A DNA stretch of 64,000 bases, taken from Streptomyces colonosanans (GTDB taxonomy: Bacteria > Actinomycetota > Actinomycetes > Streptomycetales > Streptomycetaceae). The notes under the pieces are model-generated. The model made no database searches. It was not told where the DNA came from and worked only from the letters and a program-made list of their open reading frames with translations. The DNA is taken from positions 1 to 64,000 of the forward strand of contig NZ_MLYP01000059.1 in the NCBI RefSeq assembly GCF_001866645.1. The letters run 5' to 3'. The position numbers and the translations under genes were made by a program. This document shows, piece by piece, positions 40,640 through 49,192 of this stretch; positions within the stretch are counted from its first letter, which is position 1, and every line of letters starts with the position of its first letter.

Positions 40640-41307
40640 CCGTGGTTCTCCTGGATCGACCACCGGGCCGCGGGGACGCGGTCCGGTACTGGCTTGTCGG
40701 GGGTGGTGGAGGGTTCCCCGCTGTGCGTCGCGGGCGTCCGTTCGGCTCGGGCCTGCGGAGCCTGCGAGCGTGTGGTCCGGGTTTCGGCGTCGGCAAGCCC
40801 GCGCAGCCGGGTGCGGGCGCGGGACAGGCGTGACCGGACGGTGCCGACCGGCACGCCGAGTGCCTCGGCCGCGGCCGCGTAGTCCAGGCCGGCCCACACC
40901 ACGAGGGTGAAGACCTCACGGTCGCGGCGCCGCAGGCGGGCGAGTGCGGTGTGCGCGGCGCGCAGTTTCTCGGCGTCCGCGAGGTGCGTGACGAGATCGT
41001 CGGCGAAGTCCGGAATCGAGCCGCGTTCCGGGACGCGGGCGAGTGCGATCTCGCGGCGTCGGCGTGCGCGTGCGTTGCCGCGCATGATGTTCGTGGCGAT
41101 TCCCAGCAACCACGGGCGCAGACCGTCCCCCTCGGGGTGCAGCTTCTCCCGGCCGCGCCATGCCTCCAGGAAGGTCGCCGAGACGACGTCCTCGGCCTCC
41201 GCCCAGTCGCCCGTCACGCGCAGGGCATAGCGGTACAGCACTTGTGCGTGCTCGTCGTACAGCTCTCCCAAGGCGTCGCGGTCTCCGCGGCGGAAGCGAT
41301 TCCTCAT
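40636..41307 (-). CDS. ECF-type RNA polymerase sigma factor
   Basis: A ~223-residue sigma-70 family factor. Region 2 is visible in ALGELYDEHAQVLYRYALRV and AEDVVSATFLEAWRGREKL, region 4 in LRRRDREVFTLVVWAGLDYAAAAEALGVPVGTVRSRLSRARTRL in pieces. An unusual ~50-residue Pro/Thr-rich tail (AETRTTRSQAPQARAERTPA onward) follows region 4. The ATG at 41307 was chosen; a GTG at 41319 is possible. It is coupled to the CU044_5270 gene and divergent from an exported protein gene at 41450 that may be a target. Confidence 0.88.
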   Translation of the reverse strand: MRNRFRRGDRDALGELYDEHAQVLYRYALRVTGDWAEAEDVVSATFLEAWRGREKLHPEGDGLRPWLLGIATNIMRGNARARRRREIALARVPERGSIPDFADDLVTHLADAEKLRAAHTALARLRRRDREVFTLVVWAGLDYAAAAEALGVPVGTVRSRLSRARTRLRGLADAETRTTRSQAPQARAERTPATHSGEPSTTPDKPVPDRVPAARWSIQENHG

Positions 41308-41449
41308 GAGTGATTCCACACTCTGCTCTGCCGTTTCCGTCGCACCGGTTCCAGTGACGTGCACCACGCCTGTCGCCCGGGGTCGCGACCCCGCACCCGG
41401 AGTGATGTGGAACACAGGAACTCCGGCGCCCGGCAGCGCAGTACAGGTC

Positions 41450-43015
41450 ATGAGCACTTCTTCCGTACCTCGCCGGAGCATCCTCCGGAATCTGGCTCTC
41501 GCCGTCGCCCTGGTCGGCAGCACGACAGCCGTATGCAACGCCGCCGCCTTCGCCGCGACGCCCAAGACGTACACCCTCACGATCAAGCACCTTGACCGCG
41601 CGGGCCATTTGACCGGGTCCTACGCCACCAACGTCACCGGAATCTCCGGCGCGGGCGCCGACGAGGTCGCCCACCCGTACGACGCTTCCGGCACGACCAC
41701 CGTGCGTCTTCCCCAGGGCCGGTACCTGCTGGACAGTTCCCTGAGCACCGGTGACGGCGCGGACGGCACGGACTGGATCGTCCAACCGCGCCTCGACCTC
41801 GACCGCGACACCACCGTCACCATCGACGCGCGGACCACCGCCCCCGTCGACGTACAGCCGCCCGACCACTTGGCGGGTTTCCAGCACGGCGCGATGTTCG
41901 TCCGGGTCACGCAGGGCGGCGCCGTCCGCGAGACCAACCTGATCACCTCCTCGTCGAAACTGCGCGTCGCACACCTGGGCCCCGACGCCGAACCCGGTTC
42001 GGTGAAGCAGCGGTTCGACTCGTACTGGACGACCGACAAGGGCGGCTACGCGCTCGGCTACACCTTCACCGGCCCCCGCGCCCTGACCGGGCTCACCCGT
42101 CACCCTGCCCCGAAGGACCTGGCCGCCTTGCAGATCCGCGGCGCGGCCCGGCCGGGCACCGCAGGGAAAGCGTCCTTCGACCTGCAACCGACCGTCGGAC
42201 CGACCGTCGGAGTCGCCCGGACCCTGGCGACCCCCGGCACGGCCACCTACTTCGTGACACCCGGACGCGGTACCTGGGACATCACCTACGCGGTCCCCGG
42301 TGCGCCGGGCAAGGCACCCAACCGCTACTCCGCCGCCGGCATCGCCGTGCGCGCCGGGGGCAAGATCACGCACACCTTCGACAACGCCGTCTTCGGCCCC
42401 CTCCTCACCGGCCGTCCCGGCGTCGTACGTGACGGCAACAGCCTCAATGTCGATGTCCCGCTGCTCGCCGACGGCGGTGGCCACGTGCCGTCGTCACCGA
42501 TGTACGCGTCGGCCTCGACCACTTTGCACCGCAACGGCGTGCTCGTCGGGACCAAGACCGGCACCCCCGGAAAGGCCAAGTTCACCGTGCCGCAGGGGCG
42601 TGCGACGTACCGACTCACCAGCACGGTGAATCGCACAGGCGCCCCCGGCGCCGCTACCCGCGTGACCGCGTCGTGGACCTTCACTTCGGGCGCAGTGACC
42701 GGTCCGACCTCGATGCCGGTGAGCGTCGTGCGGTTCTCGCCCGCGCTCAGCGCTACCGGCACGGCGGCGGCGAACTCGACACTCCGTGTCCCCGTCACCG
42801 TGCTGGGTGCCGCCTCGCACGGACGGGTGCGCTCGCTGGTGGTCTCGGTATCCGTGAACGGCGGCGCCTCGTGGACCCAGGTCCCGGTCGAGAACGGCGC
42901 CGTCACGATCCGCAACCCGCAGGCGGGCACCGGCGTCTCCTTGCGCGCGAAGCTGACCGACACCGGCGGGAACACCCTCACCCAGACCATCGTCGACGCC
43001 TACCGCACCCGGTGA
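41450..43015 (+). CDS. Exported beta-rich protein, subtilisin-tail-like, no protease domain
   Basis: A 521-residue secreted protein. MSTSSVPRRSILRNLALAVALVGS then a cleavage-type AFAA at about residue 35 gives a signal peptide. The mature part starts TYTLTIKHLDRAGH and continues as beta-sandwich-like repeats with DVPLLADGGGHVPSSP, LHRNGVLVGTKTG and VVSVSVNGGASWTQVPV. The layout resembles the long C-terminal accessory region of Streptomyces secreted S8 peptidases, but there is no Asp-His-Ser catalytic domain. Divergent from the ECF sigma gene with 142 bp between. Possibly a protease relic, inhibitor or wall-associated adhesive domain. Confidence 0.7.
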   Translation: MSTSSVPRRSILRNLALAVALVGSTTAVCNAAAFAATPKTYTLTIKHLDRAGHLTGSYATNVTGISGAGADEVAHPYDASGTTTVRLPQGRYLLDSSLSTGDGADGTDWIVQPRLDLDRDTTVTIDARTTAPVDVQPPDHLAGFQHGAMFVRVTQGGAVRETNLITSSSKLRVAHLGPDAEPGSVKQRFDSYWTTDKGGYALGYTFTGPRALTGLTRHPAPKDLAALQIRGAARPGTAGKASFDLQPTVGPTVGVARTLATPGTATYFVTPGRGTWDITYAVPGAPGKAPNRYSAAGIAVRAGGKITHTFDNAVFGPLLTGRPGVVRDGNSLNVDVPLLADGGGHVPSSPMYASASTTLHRNGVLVGTKTGTPGKAKFTVPQGRATYRLTSTVNRTGAPGAATRVTASWTFTSGAVTGPTSMPVSVVRFSPALSATGTAAANSTLRVPVTVLGAASHGRVRSLVVSVSVNGGASWTQVPVENGAVTIRNPQAGTGVSLRAKLTDTGGNTLTQTIVDAYRTR

Positions 43016-43141
43016 CCCGTGACCCGGGCAGGCGAACGGCGATCGGGCCCGACTGCCCGACCGCCCGCGAGGCGTGAGGGGCCGTGCGGCCGCTGAGCAG
43101 CTGAACTCCGGCGTCCCGTCGCCGATCGGGCCACTCACGCT

Positions 43142-43363
43142 GCAGATACCACCTACCGGCGTACGAAGCGGATGGCGGCCGCGAACCCGGTCCTGGCCGG
43201 CGACGGCGAGCAGATGCCCGGCCTCGGCGCGGTCGCCAAGATCATGCCGTTCTTCTCCTTCTTCACCCTCGTCACCGTGGCGGTGATGCCGCTGGCCGCC
43301 GCGCTGTACGTCGTGACCAGTACGACGTGGAGCGCGGTCGAGCGAGCGGTGCTGTACCGCTGA
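43142..43363 (+). pseudogene. Truncated yidC (membrane insertase) remnant
   Basis: The last ~65 codons resemble the C-terminal end of a YidC/OxaA insertase: a TYRRTKRMAAANP region, then GLGAVAKIMPFFSFFTLVTVAVMPLAAALYVVTSTTW in part, and SAVERAVLYR at the end. This corresponds to the final transmembrane pair. The upstream four-fifths of the gene are missing, and no ribosome site precedes the ATG at 43172. It is probably left from a recombination event. Confidence 0.6.
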
Positions 43364-43369
43364 ACACGG

Positions 43370-44455
43370 TCACAGCGTCACGGTCACACCCTCGCGCGCC
43401 GAGCGCCGGGCGGCCTCGAGGACGTCCAGGGCCGCGGCCGCCTCGTGCGCGGTGACCGGGTTCGGGCCGCCCTCGCGCAGGGCCTTCTCGATCGCCGTGT
43501 AGTACGCCGGGTAGTCGCCGGGGACGGTCGGCACGGGGGTGCCGCCGCCGGTCAGCGGGGACTCCCCGGCGCCTGCACGGCCCCACAGGGACTCGGGCTC
43601 GACACCCCAGCCGGGACCGGGGCGGCCGCCCTCGCGCAGCGCCGCCTCCTGCGGGTCGAGGCCGTACTTGACATAGCCCGCCCGGGAGCCCAGCACCCGG
43701 AAACGCGGGCCGAGTTGGGACGTCGTCGCGGAGACGTACAGATGGGAGCGGACGCCGCTGGTGTGCGTGAGCGCGATGAACGTGTCGTCGTCCGACCGCG
43801 CGCCCGGACGGCGGACGTCCGACTCGGCGTACACACAGGCCGCGGGGCCGAAGAGCACCAGCGCCTGGTCGACGACATGGCTGCCGAGGTCGTACAGCAG
43901 ACCCCCGATCTCCGCGGGGTCGCCGGACTCGCGCCAGCCGCCCTTGAGGTTCGGGCGCCAGCGCTCGAAACGGGACTCGAAGCGCCAGACGTCGCCGAGT
44001 CCGCCCTCGGTCAGCAGCTTGCGCAGGGTCAGGAAGTCGTTGTCCCAGCGGCGGTTCTGGAAGACGGACAGCAGCAGGCCGCGCTCCTCGGCCAGTGCCG
44101 CGAGTTCCCGCGCTTCGGCCGCCGTCCCCGCGACCGGCTTGTCGACCACGACCGGCAGGCCCGCTTCGAGCGCGGCGGTCGCGAGCGGGACGTGCGTCTT
44201 GTTCGGGGAGGCGATGACGATCAGGTCCAGCTCACCGGCGCGGGCCCACAGCTCGTCGGCGGTGGCGGCGAGGCGCACGTCCGGGAACTCGGCGCGGGCC
44301 TGCTCCTGCCGCTCGGGGTTCGAGGTGACCACCGCGTCCAGGGCGAGACCCCCGGTGGCTGCGATCAGCGGGGCGTGGAAGACGGAGCCCGCGAGGCCGT
44401 AGCCGATGAGGCCCACGCGGAGGGGGGTGCCAGTGCCAGGGGTTGTGCCAGTCAT
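43370..44455 (-). CDS. Gfo/Idh/MocA family oxidoreductase
   Basis: A 361-residue NAD(P)-dependent oxidoreductase. The N-terminal Rossmann motif is VGLIGYGLAGSVFHAPLIAA; VVVDKPVAGTAAEARELAALAEE carries the EKP-like Lys (here DKP), and the catalytic-domain GGLLYDLGSHVVDQALVLFG holds the usual His. Family members act on sugars, inositols and related alcohols; the substrate cannot be read. Both terminal domains are complete. It ends 6 bp from the yidC remnant. Start at ATG 44455. Confidence 0.9.
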   Translation of the reverse strand: MTGTTPGTGTPLRVGLIGYGLAGSVFHAPLIAATGGLALDAVVTSNPERQEQARAEFPDVRLAATADELWARAGELDLIVIASPNKTHVPLATAALEAGLPVVVDKPVAGTAAEARELAALAEERGLLLSVFQNRRWDNDFLTLRKLLTEGGLGDVWRFESRFERWRPNLKGGWRESGDPAEIGGLLYDLGSHVVDQALVLFGPAACVYAESDVRRPGARSDDDTFIALTHTSGVRSHLYVSATTSQLGPRFRVLGSRAGYVKYGLDPQEAALREGGRPGPGWGVEPESLWGRAGAGESPLTGGGTPVPTVPGDYPAYYTAIEKALREGGPNPVTAHEAAAALDVLEAARRSAREGVTVTL

Positions 44456-44589
44456 GGCTCTACTGTCGCAACCCGGTCGCCGAAGTGAGTCACCGGGCTC
44501 CCCGAGGCGGATCCCACTGCGCTGATCGAGGGGACTTGGGCCGCCGACTCCGGCCCTCAGGGCGTGGCGTGCCCAGGGGGCCGCCACCC

Positions 44590-45621
44590 ATGGTCGGTCA
44601 TATTTTCATGCGACCGCCTCGAATCCTTTGCCTGTCTCGCTCGCCTCACCTGTCTCGTTCGTCCCGCCTGCCTCCCTGCTCGCCTCGTCTGTCTCGTCTG
44701 TCTCGACTGCCCCGCACTCTTCTGCTGCCTCGGCTGCCCCTGTTCCTGGCCTGTGCCCTGGCCGCCGTCGTCCTCTTCCTGCAGGCATCTGTCGCAGCGC
44801 TCCCGGCCGGTCCGCAGCCCACCTGTGGCGGCTCCACCGGCCACGCCTTCCCCCTCACCACCTACATCCACGGCGGCCCCGACCGATACGAGTCGGGCGG
44901 CGCCGAGCACACCTGGTACATCGACCTCAAGAACACGACCACGCACACCTGCTCCCACATCCACCCGGTGGTCGTCCTGGTCGACACCAAGCGCGTACTG
45001 ACGGCCACTCAGCCAAAGCTGGAGTTCTTCGAGGGCGACCGCGCGCACCCGGTCACCTTCCAGCGCACCGACCGGAGCGAGGTCGTCGGCGCCTTCGACG
45101 GCAACCTCCCCGGCTTCACCGTGGCCCCGGGGCGCACGCTCACCGTGAAGGTGCGGCTCGCGCTCGCCCCCGACGCCCGGCGCAATGACGTCGTGGCGAA
45201 GGCCGCGATCGTGCAGCGGCGCGGGAACGACGGGTACTGGGTCGGCGAGTCGAACGACTACCGGTTCCGTATCGAGGACAGGGCCGACGCCACCGACGCA
45301 CGGAAGGAGGACGCACGGAAGGAGGACGCACGGAAGGAGGGCGCAGGGAAGGAGGGCGCAGGGAAGGAGGGCGCAGGGAAAGAGAAGGCGCAGAAGGAAC
45401 AGGCGCAGAAGGAACAGGCGCAGAAGGAGGGCGTACCGAAGGAGAAGGGGCCGGGGACACGGTCGCCCGCCCCGCGGCAGAGCCCGGCCGCGATCGAACT
45501 GGCCGACAGCGGCCCGCACGCGGCGCACCGCCTCGACCCGATGATCGGCGGGCTGCTCATGGTGGTGGGCGGCGTCCTCGTGGCGGGCTCCCCCTTCCTT
45601 CTGTACCGCGCGCGCAGCTGA
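44590..45621 (+). CDS. Exported wall-anchor-like protein with KE repeats
   Basis: A 343-residue protein (ATG 44590; 44608 is an alternative). An Arg/Leu/Ser-rich N-terminus leads to a hydrophobic segment (LPLFLACALAAVVLFLQASVAA). The exported domain (~70-220) has HTWYIDLKNTTTHTCSHIHPVVVLVD and a paired Cys. It is followed by ten [x-A-x-K-E] repeats, a Pro/Arg linker, and the C-terminal block LADSG, a hydrophobic helix (MIGGLLMVVGGVLVAGSPFLLY) and the tail RARS. That last layout is a sortase sorting signal, with LADSG in place of the LAxTG used by Streptomyces class E sortases. Function unknown. Confidence 0.72.
   Translation: MVGHIFMRPPRILCLSRSPHLSRSSRLPPCSPRLSRLSRLPRTLLLPRLPLFLACALAAVVLFLQASVAALPAGPQPTCGGSTGHAFPLTTYIHGGPDRYESGGAEHTWYIDLKNTTTHTCSHIHPVVVLVDTKRVLTATQPKLEFFEGDRAHPVTFQRTDRSEVVGAFDGNLPGFTVAPGRTLTVKVRLALAPDARRNDVVAKAAIVQRRGNDGYWVGESNDYRFRIEDRADATDARKEDARKEDARKEGAGKEGAGKEGAGKEKAQKEQAQKEQAQKEGVPKEKGPGTRSPAPRQSPAAIELADSGPHAAHRLDPMIGGLLMVVGGVLVAGSPFLLYRARS
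45295..45444 (+). repeat. Ten tandem 15-bp units encoding x-A-x-K-E
   Basis: Units of the form GACGCACGGAAGGAG repeat ten times with drift: three DARKE, three GAGKE, KAQKE, two QAQKE and GVPKE. Perfect local copies suggest recent expansion by slippage. Confidence 0.9.
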
Positions 45622-45760
45622 GCCCCGCGTACCCGGTGCCCGGCGGGATCACGGCCGACCCGTGCTGATTACGCTGGGGCCTGGACGCACACCACCGGCG
45701 CGGCGTCCCCGATTGTCGCCGCGTACCCGGTTCCCCCTTGCGTACGGCAGGAGATCGCAC

Positions 45761-46540
45761 ATGGCAGAGCGCAAGCCCATCGAGTCCTGGCTCACCGACA
45801 TGGACGGGGTGCTGATCCACGAGGGCGTTCCGATCCCCGGTGCCGACGCCTTCCTCAAGAAGCTGCGCGAGTCCGGCAAACCCTTCCTCGTGCTCACCAA
45901 CAATTCGATCTACACCCCACGCGACCTGCATGCGCGCCTGACCCGCATGGGGCTGGACGTGCCGGTGGAGAACATCTGGACCTCGGCGCTGTCCACCGCC
46001 CAGTTCCTGGACGACCAGCGGCCCGGCGGCACGGCGTACGTCATCGGCGAGGCCGGCCTGACCACGGCGCTGCATGACATCGGCTACATCCTGACCGACC
46101 ACGAGCCCGACTACGTCGTCCTCGGTGAGACCCGCACCTACTCCTTCGAGGCCATGACCAAGGCCGTCCGCCTGATCAAGGACGGGGCCCGGTTCATCTG
46201 CACCAACCCCGACGAGACCGGCCCGTCCGCCGAGGGCCCGCTGCCCGCCACCGGTTCGGTCGCGGCGCTGATCACCAAGGCGTCCGGCAAGAAGCCGTAC
46301 TTCGCGGGCAAGCCGAACCCCCTGATGATGCGCACCGGGCTGAACGCGCTCCAGGCGCACTCCGAGACCAGCGCGATGATCGGTGACCGGATGGACACCG
46401 ACGTCCTGGCGGGCATGGAAGCGGGGATGCAGACGTTCCTGGTGCTCACCGGGCTGACCACGCGGGAGGAGATCGACCGGTTCCCGTTCCGCCCCTCCCG
46501 CGTCGTGGACTCGATCGCGGACCTCGTCGACGTCGTCTGA
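45761..46540 (+). CDS. HAD-IIA family phosphatase (NagD-like)
   Basis: A 259-residue HAD hydrolase. Motif I is WLTDMDGVLIHEG (nucleophile Asp and general acid Asp), motif II LVLTNNS, motif III Lys in YFAGKPNPLMM, and motif IV IGDRMDTDVLAGMEAG. The cap type between motifs II and III and the NNS motif place it in the NagD/4-nitrophenylphosphatase subfamily, which dephosphorylates nucleotide or sugar phosphates. GGCAGGAG precedes the ATG. It is not linked to the nag genes at 14-15 kb. Confidence 0.92.
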   Translation: MAERKPIESWLTDMDGVLIHEGVPIPGADAFLKKLRESGKPFLVLTNNSIYTPRDLHARLTRMGLDVPVENIWTSALSTAQFLDDQRPGGTAYVIGEAGLTTALHDIGYILTDHEPDYVVLGETRTYSFEAMTKAVRLIKDGARFICTNPDETGPSAEGPLPATGSVAALITKASGKKPYFAGKPNPLMMRTGLNALQAHSETSAMIGDRMDTDVLAGMEAGMQTFLVLTGLTTREEIDRFPFRPSRVVDSIADLVDVV

Positions 46541-46636
46541 CACCCGGCCGGCCTCCGGCGCCCGTACGGCGCAGGCACCCCCGTACGGAGTAGTCGAGGG
46601 TCCCGCCCGGATGCGCCGGAGTGTCCGCAGGGAGAG

Positions 46637-46654
46637 CCTCCTGATATCGGGAGG
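46637..46654 (+). promoter_or_regulatory. Hairpin that includes the ribosome site of the sortase operon
   Basis: CCTCC-T-GATATC-G-GGAGG can fold on itself so that the Shine-Dalgarno GGGAGG, 6 nt before the ATG at 46661, is paired. It may limit translation of the sortase-partner gene. Confidence 0.4.
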
Positions 46655-46660
46655 TTCACG

Positions 46661-47308
46661 ATGGGTTCACTTCGTCTCACTCTCTGTGCGGTTGCCCTCA
46701 TAGCGGTTGTCCTCGGCCGCGCGACGCACACGGCGGACGCACACGACGTCTCCCTGACCCCGGCGTCCCCCGCCCCCGGCAGTAGCGTCCGGCTGACCGT
46801 GCGGGGGTGCCCCGGCACGACCGGTACCGCGGTGTCGGACGCGTTCGTCACGGACGCGCGGCTCGTCGGCAAGAACGGCACGCTGACCGGTGACACCGTG
46901 GTCCGCGCCATGCTGACTCCGGGCAGGTACGACATCAAGGTCGGCTGCGACGGCCGGGAGGTGAAGGGCGTGCTCACCGTCGACGGGTCGACGGCGTCCA
47001 CGCCGGACACCCCGAGTGGCCCGGCGCCCCGCCCGGCAGGCTCGTCCGAGCCGTATGCCCCGGCCGTTCCGGCAGTGCCCCGCATCCCGGCCTTCCCCGC
47101 CCCTTCCGCACCGACCGCCCGCTCCTCACCCGTCGCGCCGGTGCACGCGGGCGGCGGCGGTACCGCACACCTGAAGGCACTGGCGTCCGGCGAGGCCCGC
47201 AACAGCGGCCCCGGCGCCCGGCAGGCGATCATCGGTCTCGTCCTCGCGAGCGTCGCCGCCGTCCTGATCGTCGTCCGGAGCGTCCGCCGAGGCCGGGGCA
47301 AGGAGTGA
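46661..47308 (+). CDS. Small exported protein with C-terminal anchor, sortase partner
   Basis: A 215-residue protein: signal peptide (LRLTLCAVALIAVVLGRAT), an Ig-like beta domain (HDVSLTPASPAPGSSVRLTV, the Cys pair GCPG/VGCDG, and LTPGRYDIKVGC), a ~60-residue Pro/Ala/Ser-rich spacer and a C-terminal helix (AIIGLVLASVAAVLIVVRSV) followed by RRGRGKE. No LPxTG-like motif is obvious. It precedes the class F sortase gene by 3 bp, so they are co-expressed; this pair recurs in streptomycetes. The protein may be a substrate or regulator of that sortase. Confidence 0.8.
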   Translation: MGSLRLTLCAVALIAVVLGRATHTADAHDVSLTPASPAPGSSVRLTVRGCPGTTGTAVSDAFVTDARLVGKNGTLTGDTVVRAMLTPGRYDIKVGCDGREVKGVLTVDGSTASTPDTPSGPAPRPAGSSEPYAPAVPAVPRIPAFPAPSAPTARSSPVAPVHAGGGGTAHLKALASGEARNSGPGARQAIIGLVLASVAAVLIVVRSVRRGRGKE

Positions 47309-47311
47309 ACC

Positions 47312-47977
47312 GTGTCCGAGCGTGAACAATCCTTTGGCACCGGACGCCTGTTGATGGGGGTCACCTGGGCGATCCTGCTGCTCGGACTGTGGCTGTGGGG
47401 CCGTGAGGCGACCGGCGTACACCAGGGCTTCTCCGCACCGGCCACCGGCGACATGGCCGCCGCCGGCCGGCCCCCGGACGCCGAACTGCCGCCCATGGCC
47501 AAACCGTTGGGGAAGGCCGAACCGCTGCGCGTCGACATCCCCGTCATCAAGGTGCAGGCACCGGTCGTCGCGCGCGGCCTGGACCCGCAGGGCGCGATCG
47601 AGCCGCCGCCCTTCGACCAGCCGGGCGTGGTCGGGTGGTACGCGGCCGGGGTGAAACCCGGGGCGGCCGGGACCGCCCTGTTCGTGGGGCACGTCGACAC
47701 CGAGACCGGGCCGGGGGTCTTCTACAAGCTCAGCAGTCTGCGGCCCGGTGCCGCGGTGCGGGTGGCCCGCGACGACAACCGCGTCGCCGAGTTCACCATC
47801 GAGGACGTCCAGGTCCTCCCCCGCGAACGCTTCGACGCCCGGCAGGCCTACGGGCCACGGCAACCGGGCCGGGCCGAGCTGCGGTTGATCACCTGCGGCG
47901 GCGTCTACGACCGGGCGAGCCATGCGTACTCGGCGAACGTGGTCGTGTCGGCGTATCTGACGGGCGAGGGGTCATGA
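47312..47977 (+). CDS. Class F sortase
   Basis: A 221-residue membrane-anchored transpeptidase. An N-terminal helix (GRLLMGVTWAILLLGLWLWG) precedes the sortase barrel. His127 in LFVGHVDT and Cys195 in LRLITCGG are the catalytic pair, with the Arg following in GGVYDRASHAYS. The VDIPVIKVQAPVV and VVGWYAAGVKPGAAGTALF strands fit class F (actinobacterial). GTG start. Biological substrate unknown; the upstream anchored protein is the first candidate. Confidence 0.9.
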   Translation: MSEREQSFGTGRLLMGVTWAILLLGLWLWGREATGVHQGFSAPATGDMAAAGRPPDAELPPMAKPLGKAEPLRVDIPVIKVQAPVVARGLDPQGAIEPPPFDQPGVVGWYAAGVKPGAAGTALFVGHVDTETGPGVFYKLSSLRPGAAVRVARDDNRVAEFTIEDVQVLPRERFDARQAYGPRQPGRAELRLITCGGVYDRASHAYSANVVVSAYLTGEGS

Positions 47978-48112
47978 CCGTCCGTGACGGCGCGTGCCCG
48001 ATGTCGGGAGGCGGCTGTAACAGCTCTCCGACAAGCGGCGGATGAACGCGTGGGTGCCGCGGCAGGTATGTCACGATTGATGCCCGATGCGGTACACCCA
48101 AGGGGGAGTTGG

Positions 48113-49132
48113 ATGTACGGAACGAGGGGTGCGGGGGCACGGGCCGCCATGGCCGCGCTGGGGGCCGCGCTGCTGCTGGCCGGGTGTTCCTCCTCCGGGG
48201 GCGGGGACGACCACAAGGACGACGCGGGCACCGGGGTCACTCAGCGGCCGAAGGGCTCCGATCCGTTCTGGGTCAACCCGGACGGGAACGCGGCACGGCA
48301 GGCCGGCGCGTTGGAGAGGGCCGGGAAGAAGGCCGAGGCGGACCAGATCCGGAAGATCGCCCAGCAGCCGACGGGGGAGTGGATCGGACCGGAGAACCCC
48401 GAGGCGGAGGCGCAGGGGTTCACCGAGGCCGCCGAGAAGGCGGACCGGACGGCGATCCTGGTCCTCTACAACATCCCCCACCGCGACTGCGGGCAGTTCT
48501 CGCAAGGCGGCGCGGCGGACGGCAACGCGTACCGGACGTGGATCGACGGCGTGGCCCGGGGCATCGGGGACCGGCATGCGACGGTGATCCTGGAGCCGGA
48601 CGGCGTACTGCACATGGTGGACGGGTGCACCCCGGACGAGTTCCACGAGGAGCGGTACGACCTGCTCAAGGGCGCGATCGCCAAGCTCGAGGCGCTGCCG
48701 AACGCCAAGGTGTACCTGGACGCGGGCAATCCGGGCTGGCAGCACCCCGACCAGATCTTCCAGCCGCTGCAGTGGGCCGGCATCGAGCAGGCGGACGGCT
48801 TCGCGGTGAACGTCTCCAACTTCTACTCGACCCAGGACTCGATCGCGTACGGCAAGCAGTTGTCGGCGAAGGTCGGCGGAAAGCACTTCGTGATCGACAC
48901 CAGTCGCAACGGCAACGGCCCGTACACGGCCGGAAATCCGCAGCAGCGCTGGTGCAATCCGCCGGGCCGGGCCCTGGGTGAGGCCCCGACGACGAACACG
49001 GCGGACCCGCTGGTGGATGCCTACCTGTGGGTCAAGCGCCCCGGAGAGTCGGACGGCACCTGCAAGGGGGGCCCGAAGGCGGGCGACTGGTGGGCGTCGT
49101 ACGCGCTCGGTCTCGCGAAGGCGAAAGCGTAG
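48113..49132 (+). CDS. cslZ: GH6 endoglucanase lipoprotein (CslZ)
   Basis: A 339-residue lipoprotein: signal with lipobox LLLAGC, then a glycoside hydrolase family 6 domain with VILEPDGVLHM (catalytic Asp region), KVYLDAGNPGWQHP, GFAVNVSNFYST and HFVIDTSRNGNGPY, WCNPPGRALGE and DAYLWVKRPGESDGTC. AGGGGGAG precedes the ATG at 48113. It faces glxA-cslA convergently. In S. coelicolor the homologous cslZ belongs with cslA and glxA and acts on the beta-glucan made at hyphal tips. It would hydrolyse or trim nascent cellulose-like polymer outside the membrane. Confidence 0.9.
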   Translation: MYGTRGAGARAAMAALGAALLLAGCSSSGGGDDHKDDAGTGVTQRPKGSDPFWVNPDGNAARQAGALERAGKKAEADQIRKIAQQPTGEWIGPENPEAEAQGFTEAAEKADRTAILVLYNIPHRDCGQFSQGGAADGNAYRTWIDGVARGIGDRHATVILEPDGVLHMVDGCTPDEFHEERYDLLKGAIAKLEALPNAKVYLDAGNPGWQHPDQIFQPLQWAGIEQADGFAVNVSNFYSTQDSIAYGKQLSAKVGGKHFVIDTSRNGNGPYTAGNPQQRWCNPPGRALGEAPTTNTADPLVDAYLWVKRPGESDGTCKGGPKAGDWWASYALGLAKAKA

Positions 49133-49149
49133 CCCTCCGCACAGGGCAA

Positions 49150-49178
49150 GGGGCGCCCTCCGCCGCGGAGGACGCCCC
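49150..49178. terminator. Bidirectional terminator between cslZ and glxA
   Basis: GGGGCG-CCTCCGC pairs with GCGGAGG-CGCCCC, one internal mismatch, between two convergent genes. Confidence 0.7.
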
Positions 49179-49192
49179 CAAGTGAGCGGGAT

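Noticed and set aside
40916..42484. 522-codon minus-strand frame overlapping sigma factor and exported protein
   Set aside because: Composition is that of a shadow frame and it conflicts with two supported genes.
45295..45444. Tandem repeats considered as a CRISPR-like array
   Set aside because: Units are contiguous 15-bp in-frame codon repeats with no unique spacers; they encode a KE-rich stalk.
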